Source of the DNA: Caldilineae bacterium
GTDB taxonomy: Bacteria > Chloroflexota > Anaerolineae > Epilineales > Epilineaceae
Direction: 5' to 3'
NCBI GenBank assembly: GCA_020634625.1
Contig: JACKBJ010000001.1
Location: 248,001-312,000, forward strand
DNA: 64,000 nt
Shown: positions 7,992 to 16,992 of the stretch, in pieces
Layout of the letters: each line of letters starts with the position of its first letter
Position numbering within the stretch: the stretch's first letter is position 1
The notes under the pieces: generated by a model
What the model saw: only the letters and a program-made list of their open reading frames with translations
Database searches by the model: none
Told to the model about the DNA's origin: nothing
Made by a program: the position numbers and the translations under genes

Positions 7992-9476
7992 ATGAAGTTG
8001 CGCCGATTCAGCCTGCTGGCCATGCCGATCCTGGCTTTCGCCGGCGCCGTGTCGCTCTTGTCGCTGCCCACGCTGCACGCGCAGCAGGCGCCGGCTTCGC
8101 CCAGCACCTGCGTCACCGGGCTCTCGAAGACTGTGGAGCCGGGCCGCGTGCAGCGCGGCGACACCGCGCGGGTCACGATGATCATGACGCACACCTGTCC
8201 GGCCGAGCGCAAGCCGGTCGACCTGGTGTTCCTGGTCGACGTCTCGAACTCGATGACCCGGGGCAAGAACAGCCCGAACACCGGCACGGATCCGGTGAAT
8301 CCGGATCCCGGGCTCGCGACGCCCGAGCCGAAGCCCGAGCCGCCGAAGCCCTTGGCGTTCCTGGGCTGGCCGGCCTCCGGCGTCGCCGTGTCCGCGCCCG
8401 ACCAGGGTGACCCGGTTCCGCCCGATCCGGGCGACCCGGGCCTGGTCCCGGCCCCCGGCCGGCCCGGCAGCGAGCCTTCCGGCTGCGAGGGCAACGATGC
8501 GGTCGCACCGCCGGTCATCCCGCCCATCGGCATCCTGACGCCGACCCCGCCCGGCCCGCAGCCGCCGCCCGGCATCGGCGACCCGCCGCCCGGCACGCCC
8601 GATCCGGGCATCGGCGATCCCGGCATCGGTGACCCCGGCACGGGCGGTAGCAGCGGCGAGCTGGCGGGCGACGACGACCTCATCCGCGACACGCAGCGGT
8701 GGCTGCGCCGGTTCCTCGACGAGCCGACGGTTCAACAGGACATGGCCAACGGCAAGCTGCGCATCGGCATGGTCGCCTTCAACGCGCGCGGCCGCCGCAT
8801 CCTCAGCCTCTCGGACGACACGCGCCGCGTCATCTCGCGCATCGGCCTGCTGCGTGGGCAGGACAAGACGCGCATCGACATCGGCCTGCGCTCGGCGGAA
8901 GGCGCCTTCCGCGAGCAGACCCGCGGCGGGATCATCCGCCGCGACGACGATCGGGTGAAGGTGATCGTCCTGATCTCCGACGGCCAGTTCTGCTCGCGCG
9001 ACGTCTCGCGGGCCAAGGTCGACCGCGAGATCAAGGTCGTCGCGATCGCCGCCGGTCGTGGCGCCAACCAGCGCAAGCTGCGCGAGGTCGCGACCGAGAA
9101 GCAGAACGTGCTCATCCTGCGCGATACCGACATCAAGTCCTTGATCAACCTGATGAGCGACCCGCGCAACCCGGACGCCATCCGCCAGTTCATCCCGGTC
9201 GAGATGAGCAGCGTCACGGTGCGCGACTCCTTGACCGACACCATCGAGCTGGTGGCCGGCTCGGTCAACCCGGCACCGGCCTCGATCAACGGTCGGACGA
9301 TCGAGTGGGTCTTCCCGAAGCCGAGCTCGGCGATCACGCTCGAGTTCGACGTCAAGCCGCTGGCTCCCGGCATCCGATCGATCAGCGACGTCTCGTTCAT
9401 CGAGTGGGCCGACAGCCTGGGCCGGGTCGGCACGGCGCACTTCCCAACCGCGACGCTCGAGCTCGTCGCTCCGTAG
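7992..9476 (+). CDS. secreted VWA-domain protein with a Pro/Gly-rich insertion inside the VWA fold
   Basis: The ATG at 7992 follows GGAGGGG and begins a clear signal peptide (MKLRRFSLLAMPILAFAGAV, cut near LHAQQA). The 494-residue product has the first VWA strand and MIDAS motif DVSNS at residues 83-87. About 130 residues of Pro/Gly/Asp-rich sequence then intervene (roughly 90-222), including GIGDP repeats. The fold resumes at about 225 with LRIGMVAFNARG, the MIDAS Thr in KTRIDIG (293) and the Asp in VIVLISDG. A C-terminal beta domain of about 95 residues (VRDSLTDTIELVAGSV, then IEWVFP) resembles DUF11-type Ig folds. VWA domains bind ligands through a metal; the ligand here is unknown. Unlike its neighbours it has no YLP motif. 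Confidence 0.82.
   Translation: MKLRRFSLLAMPILAFAGAVSLLSLPTLHAQQAPASPSTCVTGLSKTVEPGRVQRGDTARVTMIMTHTCPAERKPVDLVFLVDVSNSMTRGKNSPNTGTDPVNPDPGLATPEPKPEPPKPLAFLGWPASGVAVSAPDQGDPVPPDPGDPGLVPAPGRPGSEPSGCEGNDAVAPPVIPPIGILTPTPPGPQPPPGIGDPPPGTPDPGIGDPGIGDPGTGGSSGELAGDDDLIRDTQRWLRRFLDEPTVQQDMANGKLRIGMVAFNARGRRILSLSDDTRRVISRIGLLRGQDKTRIDIGLRSAEGAFREQTRGGIIRRDDDRVKVIVLISDGQFCSRDVSRAKVDREIKVVAIAAGRGANQRKLREVATEKQNVLILRDTDIKSLINLMSDPRNPDAIRQFIPVEMSSVTVRDSLTDTIELVAGSVNPAPASINGRTIEWVFPKPSSAITLEFDVKPLAPGIRSISDVSFIEWADSLGRVGTAHFPTATLELVAP
8571..8646 (+). repeat. short in-frame GIGDP repeats within the VWA insertion
   Basis: Four near-copies of a 12-15-base unit encoding GIGDP, with one diverged copy, lie in tandem inside the Pro/Gly-rich insert. 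Such units can change copy number by slippage, so the length of this spacer may vary between strains. Confidence 0.6.
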
Positions 9477-9482
9477 TCGTGT

Positions 9483-9512
9483 GAGGCCCCGGCGCGACCG
9501 CGTCGGGGCCTC
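9483..9512 (+). terminator. terminator hairpin after the interrupted-VWA gene
   Basis: GAGGCCCCG and CGGGGCCTC form a 9-bp stem with a 12-base loop, starting seven bases after the stop codon at 9476. No T-tract follows. Confidence 0.5.
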
Positions 9513-9535
9513 GTCGCCTCGATCTGCTTGGCACG

Positions 9536-9576
9536 ACGGCCGGCAGGCGCTTCGTGAGCAGCGCCCTGCCGGCCGT
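9536..9576 (+). repeat. second inverted repeat in the same intergenic gap
   Basis: ACGGCCGGCAGGCGC and GCGCCCTGCCGGCCGT pair with a single bulge around TTCGTGAGCA. It may be a second terminator or a leader structure for the next gene at 9649. Confidence 0.4.
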
Positions 9577-9648
9577 CCTGCGTACCAGCCCCGCCGGATC
9601 CATGGTCGGTACTGGGTCACGGCCCCCTTCCACGAGGACTGCACCCGT

Positions 9649-11445
9649 ATGAAGCGAGCCATGCATCTCGCCCTCACCGCCCTCGCGCTCGGGATCGCGC
9701 TGACCGCCCTGGCGCCGGCCAGGCCTGCCCTGGCCCAGGCGGTGGTTTATGTCAATACGACCGAGGACAGCCGCATCGACACCTTCGAGCCCTGTGTGCC
9801 CGGCGGCCGATGTGGGCTGCGCAGCGCCATCCGCACCGCCCAGCTCGAGGTGGCCGGCGCCATCGTGCGGGCCTGCTTCGATCCGGCCGAGGTGCCGGGC
9901 GCGCGGGCCTGCCCGCCCGGCGCGGTCCCGATCCGCAAGTCGGATCCCGGCTACGACCCGCGCATCGACCGCTGGGTGATCAAGCTGGCCGATCCCAACC
10001 CGATCGAGATGAACGTGCGGCAGACCTTCGTCGACCTGCGCCAGGGCCTCGACTGGAAGAGCCCCGCCGACAACAAGTTCGTCATCGATGCCTCGGGCCT
10101 CGACATCGACCACGTCTTCGCCATGGAAAGCGATCGGAACATCCTGGCCGGCTTCGAGATTCGAGGCAGCTTCACCCGCTCGGCAATCCTCATCCGCGGC
10201 GGTCGAACCCGCGACGAGTCCCGATTCAACCAGGTCGGCCCCGGCGTGATCTTCGCCAACATGCCGGCGGGATCGGGCGTCCACATCGTCTCGAAGGACA
10301 CCAACCAGAATCGCATCATCGGCAACTGGTGCGGCATCACGGGCGATGGAACCCAGGTGAGCCCGCTGACGGACGACTGCGTCTATCTGGAGCAGGGCAC
10401 GACCAAGAACGTCATCGGCGACGCCTCCCCCGGCGGGCGCAACATCTTCGCCGCGACCAGCGAAGGTGCCGGCGTGCGCATCGAGGACAGCGAGTTCGTC
10501 GGGCTGGACGTGCGCACCCGCGACAACGTCATCGAGTACAACTGGTTCGGTCTGGATGCCGCCGGCGAGGCGACCGAGGGTCTCGATTCCGGGCTGGTCC
10601 TGGTCTGGTCGCCCAACAACAAGGTCAGCCACAACGTCATCTCCAACAGCCGCAACGCCGGCGTGGCGGTCTTCAACGTCCTGACCGGAACCCTGATCAG
10701 CGACAACATCATCGGCGGTGGCCCCGACGGATCGACCTGTCGTGGCAACAAGGGCGACGGCGTCTTCATGATCTCGGGTCCGAGCCTCTCGCGCATCGAG
10801 CGCAATCGCGTGGTCTGCAATGCCGGCAACGGCGTCACCCTGCAGGGACCGAACACGGTCGACAACGTCATCAGCGAGAACTCGATCCGCTCGGTCGGCG
10901 GCAAGCCCATCAGCCTGCTCTCGGATGCCAACCGGAAGATCAAGCCGCCGACCCTGGGCGACGTGTCGGAGACCTCGCTGACCGGCACCGCCTGCGCCGG
11001 CTGCACGGTCGAGGTCTTCAGCGACAACGATCGGCAGGCCCAGTACTTCGAAGGCCGCGTCGTCGCCGACGCGTCGGGAGCCTTCGTGCTGGACAAGCCC
11101 GAAGGCTGGCAGGGTCGCTACGTCACGGCATCCCAGTCCCGCGACGGCAACGGTTCGGAGCTGGCGACCGCCAAGCTGGTCGGCAACATCGGGCGTCGAA
11201 CGCCGACCCCCACGGGTGCCGTGCCCACCTGGACGCCGGCGGTCAGCGAGACGCCGGGTCCTTCGGCCAGCCCGAGCCCGACGCCGCGTCCGCAGCTGAC
11301 CTTCACGCATCGCATCCACCTGCCGATCCTCGCCCGGGGCCAGGCGGACCTCGGCCGGGCCGGCGTCGCGGTCCCATCGGCGCGGCAGGGCGCCGACCGG
11401 TCCTTCGAGCTCCTACGGCTGGCCAGGGCTCTGTTCCTGCGCTGA
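9649..11445 (+). CDS. secreted parallel beta-helix protein with CSLREAI-like N-terminus and YLP-type motif
   Basis: The ATG at 9649 begins a good signal peptide (MKRAMHLALTALALGIALTAL, cut after ALAQA); 598 residues. Directly after the signal is the pattern VNTTEDS...C.....CGLRSAIRTAQ, the CSLREAI-type beginning of bacterial beta-helix exoproteins. The body holds repeated turns such as NVIGDASPGGRN, NVIEYNWFGL, NKVSHNVISNS and TLISDNIIGGG, as in NosD/pectate-lyase-like helices. A Thr/Pro/Ser linker leads to RIHLPILARGQ at about residue 555, followed by a further 33 residues rich in Ala and Arg. That tail after the motif is unusual compared with proteins in which the motif is terminal. Surface location is inferred; no active site is visible. 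Confidence 0.8.
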   Translation: MKRAMHLALTALALGIALTALAPARPALAQAVVYVNTTEDSRIDTFEPCVPGGRCGLRSAIRTAQLEVAGAIVRACFDPAEVPGARACPPGAVPIRKSDPGYDPRIDRWVIKLADPNPIEMNVRQTFVDLRQGLDWKSPADNKFVIDASGLDIDHVFAMESDRNILAGFEIRGSFTRSAILIRGGRTRDESRFNQVGPGVIFANMPAGSGVHIVSKDTNQNRIIGNWCGITGDGTQVSPLTDDCVYLEQGTTKNVIGDASPGGRNIFAATSEGAGVRIEDSEFVGLDVRTRDNVIEYNWFGLDAAGEATEGLDSGLVLVWSPNNKVSHNVISNSRNAGVAVFNVLTGTLISDNIIGGGPDGSTCRGNKGDGVFMISGPSLSRIERNRVVCNAGNGVTLQGPNTVDNVISENSIRSVGGKPISLLSDANRKIKPPTLGDVSETSLTGTACAGCTVEVFSDNDRQAQYFEGRVVADASGAFVLDKPEGWQGRYVTASQSRDGNGSELATAKLVGNIGRRTPTPTGAVPTWTPAVSETPGPSASPSPTPRPQLTFTHRIHLPILARGQADLGRAGVAVPSARQGADRSFELLRLARALFLR

Positions 11446-11457
11446 CGTCGGTCGGAT

Positions 11458-11527
11458 CGCGGCCCGATCGACTCACGACGGGCCGCGGCAGCGATGAGGC
11501 CGCGAATCCGGAACCGGATTCGCGGCC
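11458..11527 (+). terminator. two successive hairpins after the beta-helix gene
   Basis: The first hairpin pairs CGCGGCCCG (11458-11466) with CGGGCCGCG (11479-11487). The second is a perfect 14-bp inverted repeat (11498-11511 with 11514-11527) around AA. Together they probably end the transcript from 9649; neither is followed by a clear T run. Confidence 0.5.
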
Positions 11528-11712
11528 CGCTTCGTTGCATGGCAGATCACATCGATGAATGGCCCATCGACACGGGATGCTCGGCGCCACTGGCGGTGGA
11601 CCTTCGGCACCGACCATGCTATTGCATTGTGGGGGATCGGGAAGCGATGCGTCGGCCCGATCCCGTTGCATGGCGTTCCCAGCCCCCGACGCTCTGCCGC
11701 CAGGAGATCCCC

Positions 11713-13593
11713 ATGCGCCCGTGGAAGCGCGCCGCGATCGTCGCGATCGGTCTTTTCATGGCGGCTGCCGTTGGCCTCGGCGCGCTTCCGCGGCACGAAG
11801 CCGTCCGGGCGCAAGGCCAGCCGGGGGAGCCACCGAGCGCCTGCGGGGTTCGGATCACCGAGACCGCCCAGTCCCCCGCGTGGATCTGCGCGCCGCTGGG
11901 CGTGACCGTCACGCTGCAGGTCACGCGTCCCCAGGCGCTGCCCCTGCACGTCGTCTTCGTCGTGGCGAAACACCTGTTGATGTACGATCACCTGGACGAG
12001 GCCAAGGCGGCCGCCCGAGACGCGGCCAATGCGCTGAGCTTTGGTCCTGGCACCCGCGTCGGTCTGGTGACGCTCAGCGTTCAGGGCAGGACCGAGCTCG
12101 AGCTGAGCGACGACAAGAGCAAGGTGCTGTCGGCCATCAACCGCATCAAGCTCGACCAGGTTCGGCCCGAAGCCCGCTACTATGACTGGCTCGGCGACGC
12201 CGAGGACCTGCTGGCCGAAGCGCGGACGACGGCCCTGTCCCCGGTGGAGGTCATCGTCCTGATCTCGACCGGCTGCCCGAATGGGTACGAGAGCTACTGT
12301 CAGCGGCAGAAGGCGAGCGCCAGCCGGGTTCAGGGCAAGGGCATCACGGTCGTCGGCATCTGCAATCCCAACGCCACCATCCCGCCGCCGGCCCTGCCGG
12401 CGGGCCACTGCAACGACATCCGCGGCCTGGCGAGCAGCGGCAGCTACTACGACCTGCGCCAGGCAGCCCGGGCGGCGGCCCGGCTTCAGGAGCTGGAGCG
12501 CGAGGGCGCGGCCATCGAGCCCCGCGCGCTCGCGCTGACCGAGCTCCTCGCGCCCGGCTTCGCCTACGTCCCCGGATCCGGAAGGCCCGAGCCCAAGGTG
12601 AACCCTTCGCGGCTGCTGTTCGAATGGTCGGGCCTGTCGGCCGATCAGGTGGTGAGCGCGACCTATCGGCTGCAGCCGGACGCCGAGGGCCTTCGATCCC
12701 TGCGCCTGTCGGGCTCGAGCGCCATCGTCCTCGACAGCCTGCAGCGCGCTTCCGCCTCCGTCCGCGTGCCGACCCGCACCCTCGACATCCGTCCTTGCCT
12801 CGTCGCCAGCGCGACGCCCACGACGCCTCCGACCCCCACGCCAGCGCCCAGCCCGACGACCCGCATGTCGCCGACCGCGAGCCCGACGGCGCGCCCGTCG
12901 GCGCGCCCGACGCCGAGCCCCGAGCCTCAGGCCAGCCCGACGCCGGAGCCCCGCGCGCTCTACCTGCCCATCCTGACGCGTCGGCTGTGCAAGCCCGCAC
13001 GGGCTCACTCGGACATCGTGCTGCTGATCGACACAAGCTCCAGCATGGCCCAGCCGGCCGGCAGCTTCGGGAGCCGGCTGGATGCCGCACGCGACGCGGC
13101 GCGACGCTTCATCGACTTGCTCGCGCTGGATGGGGCCGGGGACCAGGTCGCGCTGGGCGGCTTCAACGCCGAACCCACCCTCGGCCCGCTCAGCGATCGC
13201 CGGGACGCGGCGCTCCGCAGCCTCGATTCCGAGATCCGTCTCGGTTCGGGCACGCGCATCGACCGGGCGCTGGAGGCCGCGCGGTCCGAGCTGTCGAGCG
13301 CGCGCGCACGCGCGGGCAGCGCTCCGGTGATCGTCCTGCTCACCGATGGACAGCCGGAAGGTGGCAGCGAGTCGGCCACGCTCGCTTCGGCGCGCGAAGC
13401 TCGACGGGCGGGCATCGACATCTTCGCCGTCGGCTTCGGCGACGCGGTCAACGGCGACTTCCTCCGACAGCTGGCCTCGCGGCCCGACGCCTATCTGCAC
13501 GCGCCCGACGCCGAGGCGCTGCGCGGAGTCTACGAGTCGATCGCCGGCCAGCTGCCCTGCCCGGGCGGCCTCGTATGGGAGCTGGGGCGATGA
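11713..13593 (+). CDS. secreted double-VWA protein: degenerate first VWA, YLP motif, Cys-bracketed intact second VWA
   Basis: The ATG at 11713, nine bases after AGGAG, starts a signal peptide (RAAIVAIGLFMAAAVGL). Of 626 residues, about 75-265 form a VWA fold whose metal site is gone: AKHLL (85-89) replaces DxSxS, and LISTG replaces LISDG. A DUF11-like beta domain follows (FAYVPGSG, LLFEWSG; about 268-362). A Thr/Pro/Ser linker then leads to ALYLPILTRRLC, with YLPI at 417-420 and Cys426. A second VWA with intact DTSSS (440-444) and LLTDG ends with LPCPGG (Cys616). The region from YLPI to the end is shared with the proteins at 29789 and 45717. The globin gene overlaps the stop by four bases. 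Likely surface-exposed ligand-binding protein; ligand unknown. Confidence 0.82.
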   Translation: MRPWKRAAIVAIGLFMAAAVGLGALPRHEAVRAQGQPGEPPSACGVRITETAQSPAWICAPLGVTVTLQVTRPQALPLHVVFVVAKHLLMYDHLDEAKAAARDAANALSFGPGTRVGLVTLSVQGRTELELSDDKSKVLSAINRIKLDQVRPEARYYDWLGDAEDLLAEARTTALSPVEVIVLISTGCPNGYESYCQRQKASASRVQGKGITVVGICNPNATIPPPALPAGHCNDIRGLASSGSYYDLRQAARAAARLQELEREGAAIEPRALALTELLAPGFAYVPGSGRPEPKVNPSRLLFEWSGLSADQVVSATYRLQPDAEGLRSLRLSGSSAIVLDSLQRASASVRVPTRTLDIRPCLVASATPTTPPTPTPAPSPTTRMSPTASPTARPSARPTPSPEPQASPTPEPRALYLPILTRRLCKPARAHSDIVLLIDTSSSMAQPAGSFGSRLDAARDAARRFIDLLALDGAGDQVALGGFNAEPTLGPLSDRRDAALRSLDSEIRLGSGTRIDRALEAARSELSSARARAGSAPVIVLLTDGQPEGGSESATLASAREARRAGIDIFAVGFGDAVNGDFLRQLASRPDAYLHAPDAEALRGVYESIAGQLPCPGGLVWELGR

Positions 13594-14051
13594 GTCGCTC
13601 CGAGGCGCCGCGAGGCGACCGCTCGATCCATGTGCCGCCCGGCGGTCCGCCGCGCATCGAGCGACCCGACCCGGAGATCTACGCGGCGATGGGCGAAGCG
13701 GCCGTCTTCGAGATGCTCGCGGACGTCTATCGGGAGCTCGAGCGCTCGAGCATCCGACACCTCTTTCCGGACGACATGCAGGCCGCCTCGGAGCGGTCGG
13801 CGGCCTTCTTCGTCGGCCTGCTGGGTGGCCCGCCGCTGTATCAAGAACGCTACGGGCCACCGATGATGCGAGCCCGGCATCTGCCGTTCGCGATCGACGC
13901 GAGCGGACAACGTACCTGGCTGGCCTGCTTCGACGCGGTGCTGGCGCGAGCACCGGAGCGCTATGGTTTTCCGGCCGAGCACTTGGACGGCTTCCGGGCC
14001 TTTCTGGAGGCCTTCTCGGCCTGGATGATCAACACGGCGAGCGAGGCATGA
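13590..14051 (+). CDS. truncated hemoglobin (group II / cyanoglobin-like)
   Basis: This 153-residue cytoplasmic globin starts in an ATGA overlap with the VWA gene, so it is probably translated by coupling. After 26 unstructured residues the 2-on-2 globin begins at about residue 27. Visible marks are [18 protein letters not shown], the helix [12 protein letters not shown] and the MMRARHLPF block whose His97 is the expected proximal haem ligand. Family members bind O2 and NO and serve detoxification or oxygen-dependent redox chemistry. No signal peptide is present, although its partner gene codes for a secreted protein. Assignment to the family is firm; the physiological role is unknown. Confidence 0.85.
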   Translation: MSRSEAPRGDRSIHVPPGGPPRIERPDPEIYAAMGEAAVFEMLADVYRELERSSIRHLFPDDMQAASERSAAFFVGLLGGPPLYQERYGPPMMRARHLPFAIDASGQRTWLACFDAVLARAPERYGFPAEHLDGFRAFLEAFSAWMINTASEA

Positions 14052-14130
14052 TGCTATCATCTGCTTCAGCAATCAGGGCCGCGCGCCAGGACCGATCGGC
14101 GCCTGCCCGGCCAACCCCTCGGAGGACGCG

Positions 14131-15354
14131 ATGAGCGCCGCAGTATCGGCAGGTAGCGCGGCGGGCACGGCGCCGGCCGCCCGCAAGCCCCGATTCAGGT
14201 GGGAGGATGCCTTGCTCCTGGATCAGCAGCTCGACGACGACGAGCGCATGGTCCGGGACATGGCGCACGACTACTGCCAGGAGCGACTGATGCCGCGCAT
14301 CCTGGAGGCCAATCGCGCCGAGCGCTTCGATCGCGCCATCTTCGACGAGATGGGCGGCCTCGGGCTCCTCGGCTCGACCATCGAGGGCTACGGCTGCGCG
14401 GGCGTCAACCACGTCACCTATGGGCTCATCGCGCGCGAGGTCGAGCGGGTGGACTCCGGCTACCGCTCGGCGATGAGCGTCCAGTCGAGCCTGGTCATGC
14501 ATCCGATCGACAGCTTTGGCAGCGCCGAGCAGAAGGAGCGCTTCCTGCCCCGGCTGGCCAAGGGCGAGCTCGTCGGCTGCTTTGGCTTGACCGAGCCCGA
14601 CCACGGCAGCGACCCGGGCTCGATGGTCAGCCGGGCGCGTGCCGTCGAGGGCGGCTATCGCCTCAGCGGCGCCAAGACCTGGATCACCAACTCCCCGATC
14701 GCCGACGTCTTCGTGGTCTGGGCCAAGGACGATGCCGGTGAGATTCGCGGCTTCCTGCTCGAGCGCGGGATGGAGGGCCTGTCGTCGCCCAAGCTGGAAG
14801 GCAAGTTCTCACTGCGCGCCTCGGCCACCGGCATGATCGTGATGGACGAGGTCTTCGTTCCGGAAGCCAACGCCTTCCCCGAGATCCGTGGGCTCAAGGG
14901 ACCGTTCAGCTGCCTGAACAAGGCCCGTTACGGCATCGCGTGGGGCGCCCTCGGAGCGGCCGAGTTCTGCTGGCACGCCGCCCGCCAATACACGCTGGAC
15001 CGAAACCAGTTCGGGCGACCGCTGGCGGCGACGCAGCTGATCCAGAAGAAGCTGGCCGACATGCAGACCGAGATCTCCATCGGCCTACAGGCCTGCCTGC
15101 GAGTCGGTCGCCTCATGGACGCCGGTCAGGCCACGCCCGAAATGGTCTCGTTGATCAAGCGCAACTCCTGTGGCAAGGCGCTCGACATCGCTCGGATGGC
15201 GCGTGACATGCACGGCGGCAACGGCATCTCGGACGAATACCATGTGATCCGTCACGTGATGAACCTCGAGTCCGTCAATACCTACGAAGGCACGCACGAC
15301 ATCCACGCGCTCATCCTGGGTCGAGCACAGACCGGAATCCAGGCCTTCAATTAG
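14131..15354 (+). CDS. gcdH: glutaryl-CoA dehydrogenase (acyl-CoA dehydrogenase family)
   Basis: The 407-residue enzyme oxidises and decarboxylates glutaryl-CoA to crotonyl-CoA with FAD, in lysine/tryptophan or aromatic breakdown. It matches the family closely: [19 protein letters not shown] near residue 110, [33 protein letters not shown], and [34 protein letters not shown] carries the catalytic base Glu386. The first 20 residues are an extra Ala/Gly-rich segment. An alternative, non-decarboxylating dehydrogenase or another short-chain acyl-CoA dehydrogenase, is less likely given the Arg/Ser pair in the [10 protein letters not shown] block. It stands 79 bases after the globin gene. Confidence 0.9.
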   Translation: MSAAVSAGSAAGTAPAARKPRFRWEDALLLDQQLDDDERMVRDMAHDYCQERLMPRILEANRAERFDRAIFDEMGGLGLLGSTIEGYGCAGVNHVTYGLIAREVERVDSGYRSAMSVQSSLVMHPIDSFGSAEQKERFLPRLAKGELVGCFGLTEPDHGSDPGSMVSRARAVEGGYRLSGAKTWITNSPIADVFVVWAKDDAGEIRGFLLERGMEGLSSPKLEGKFSLRASATGMIVMDEVFVPEANAFPEIRGLKGPFSCLNKARYGIAWGALGAAEFCWHAARQYTLDRNQFGRPLAATQLIQKKLADMQTEISIGLQACLRVGRLMDAGQATPEMVSLIKRNSCGKALDIARMARDMHGGNGISDEYHVIRHVMNLESVNTYEGTHDIHALILGRAQTGIQAFN

Positions 15355-15393
15355 ACCACGGCCCCGCTCGGGGCGATCTCGGAGCAGTGCATC

Positions 15394-16992
15394 ATGGCCA
15401 ACATCGCGCCGGGCACGGCGCGCGGGATGCGCGACCTGCTGCCCGCGGACATGCGCCGGCAGCTGTACGTCTGCGGCGTCCTGACCGAGGTCTTCGAGGC
15501 CTTCGGCTTCGAGCCGCTGTCGACGCCCGCCATCGAGCGGGCCGAGACGCTGCTAGGCAAGTACGGTCCCGATGCGGAGCGGCTGATCTACCGGGCATCG
15601 CTCGGGCGCGAGCAGTCGCTCGCGCTGCGCTACGACCACACCGTCTCGACCGCGCGCGTCGCGGCGACCTACGACGCGTTGCCACGACCCTTCAAGCGCT
15701 ATCAGATCGGACCGGTCTGGCGCGGCGAGCGGCCGCAGCGCGGTCGCTTCCGCGAGTTCACCCAGGCCGACGTGGACATCATCGGCGAAGCCTCGGTGCT
15801 GGCCGACGCCGAGATCGTCGCCATCGTCATCACCGCCCTCGATCGTCTGGGCTTCCCGGCCAGCCTGACCAAGCTCAACAACCGCAAGCTGCTCAACGGC
15901 ATCGGCCGCTTCGCCGGCGTGCCGGATGGGCAGCTGGCGGGCCTCTACCGCGCCATCGACAAGCTCGACAAGATCGGCATGGACGGCGTGCGTCGCGAGC
16001 TGCGCAGCGTCGGGCTGCCTGGCGATCTGCTCAATCGCGAGCGCCAGGCGGTCGACCGCTGGCTGCGCGGAACCGCCGACCGCGCCCGACTGCGCGAGGA
16101 TCTCGGGCTGGCCCAGGACGCGGCCGGCGCGCCCATCGGCGCCAACCCGGGCATCGAGGCCTTCCTGGACGCTCTGGCCGACTTCCCGGAGGGCGCCGGC
16201 ACGACGCCGGCGCTGCTCGAACGGGCCAGCGCGGTTGCCCTGGATGCCAGCATCGCCGTGCTGCGCCAGCTCGCGCCGCGAGACGATCTGGTGCCCGACG
16301 GGGTCACCGAGCGGCTGCTGGAGCTCTTGCAGCTGAGCGGCGCGCCGCGCCCGCTGCTGGACGCGCTGGGCGCACGGCTGGACGATCCGGGCGCGCGGGA
16401 GGGCATCGCGGAGCTGGTCCGCGTCATGGACGCGCTCGACGCCGCCGGCATCGATCCCGAGCGCTACGCCGTCGACTTCGCCATGGTCCGAGGACTGGAC
16501 TACTACACCGGCACCATCTTCGAGACCCTGGTCGAGGAGCCTCCGATCGGCTCGATCACCGGTGGCGGTCGCTACGACACGCTCATCGGGCTCTTCGGCA
16601 CCGACCTGCCCGCCGTGGGGAGCAGCTTCGGCATCGACCGACTGGTCGATGTCATGGACACGCTCGATCTCTTTCCCGCCTCCCTGGCGCAGCCCACGAC
16701 CCGGGTGCTGGTGGCGCTGTTCGACGATGCCACGGCCATGGCCTCGGTGGAAGCCGCCAGCCGGCTGCGGCGGGCCGGCATCCCGACCGAGCTTGCCTTC
16801 CGCGCCGAAGGCATCGGCGAGCAGATCCGGACCGCGCTCAAACGCGAGATCCCGGTGCTGGTCATCCTCGGGCCGGACGAGATCGCGGCGGGTCAGGCGA
16901 CCCTCAGAGACCTTCGGCGGCGGGTCCAGCGCAGCGTTCCACTCGACGATCTGGTCGAGGTCACCCAGGCGATCTTGAGCGAGGCCGAATGA
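15394..16992 (+). CDS. hisS: histidyl-tRNA synthetase
   Basis: The 532-residue class II synthetase charges tRNA-His. Visible motifs are GTARGMRDLLP at the start, YRASLGREQSLALRYDHT, motif 2 RGRFREFTQADVDIIG, the histidine-binding RGLDYYTGTIFE, and motif 3 GGGRYDTLIGLFG with FGIDRLVDVMD. A C-terminal anticodon-binding domain begins at about residue 440 (TRVLVALFDDATAM). It is about 100 residues longer than the common E. coli type, because of an insertion around residues 215-330 typical of the longer HisRS form. The next gene starts inside its stop codon (ATGA). Confidence 0.93.
   Translation: MANIAPGTARGMRDLLPADMRRQLYVCGVLTEVFEAFGFEPLSTPAIERAETLLGKYGPDAERLIYRASLGREQSLALRYDHTVSTARVAATYDALPRPFKRYQIGPVWRGERPQRGRFREFTQADVDIIGEASVLADAEIVAIVITALDRLGFPASLTKLNNRKLLNGIGRFAGVPDGQLAGLYRAIDKLDKIGMDGVRRELRSVGLPGDLLNRERQAVDRWLRGTADRARLREDLGLAQDAAGAPIGANPGIEAFLDALADFPEGAGTTPALLERASAVALDASIAVLRQLAPRDDLVPDGVTERLLELLQLSGAPRPLLDALGARLDDPGAREGIAELVRVMDALDAAGIDPERYAVDFAMVRGLDYYTGTIFETLVEEPPIGSITGGGRYDTLIGLFGTDLPAVGSSFGIDRLVDVMDTLDLFPASLAQPTTRVLVALFDDATAMASVEAASRLRRAGIPTELAFRAEGIGEQIRTALKREIPVLVILGPDEIAAGQATLRDLRRRVQRSVPLDDLVEVTQAILSEAE

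Noticed and set aside
8284..8650. Pro/Gly-rich stretch read as a possible collagen-like domain
   Set aside because: The units are GIGDP and PPG mixtures without a steady Gly-x-y period, so a collagen helix is not supported.
9397..11319. Leftward frame of 640 codons opposite the second beta-helix gene
   Set aside because: Composition is typical of a shadow frame. The rightward gene has signal peptide and beta-helix turns.
11473..13953. Leftward frame of 826 codons opposite the double-VWA and globin genes
   Set aside because: It covers two confidently assigned rightward genes and contains only Arg/Ala/Gly-rich sequence.
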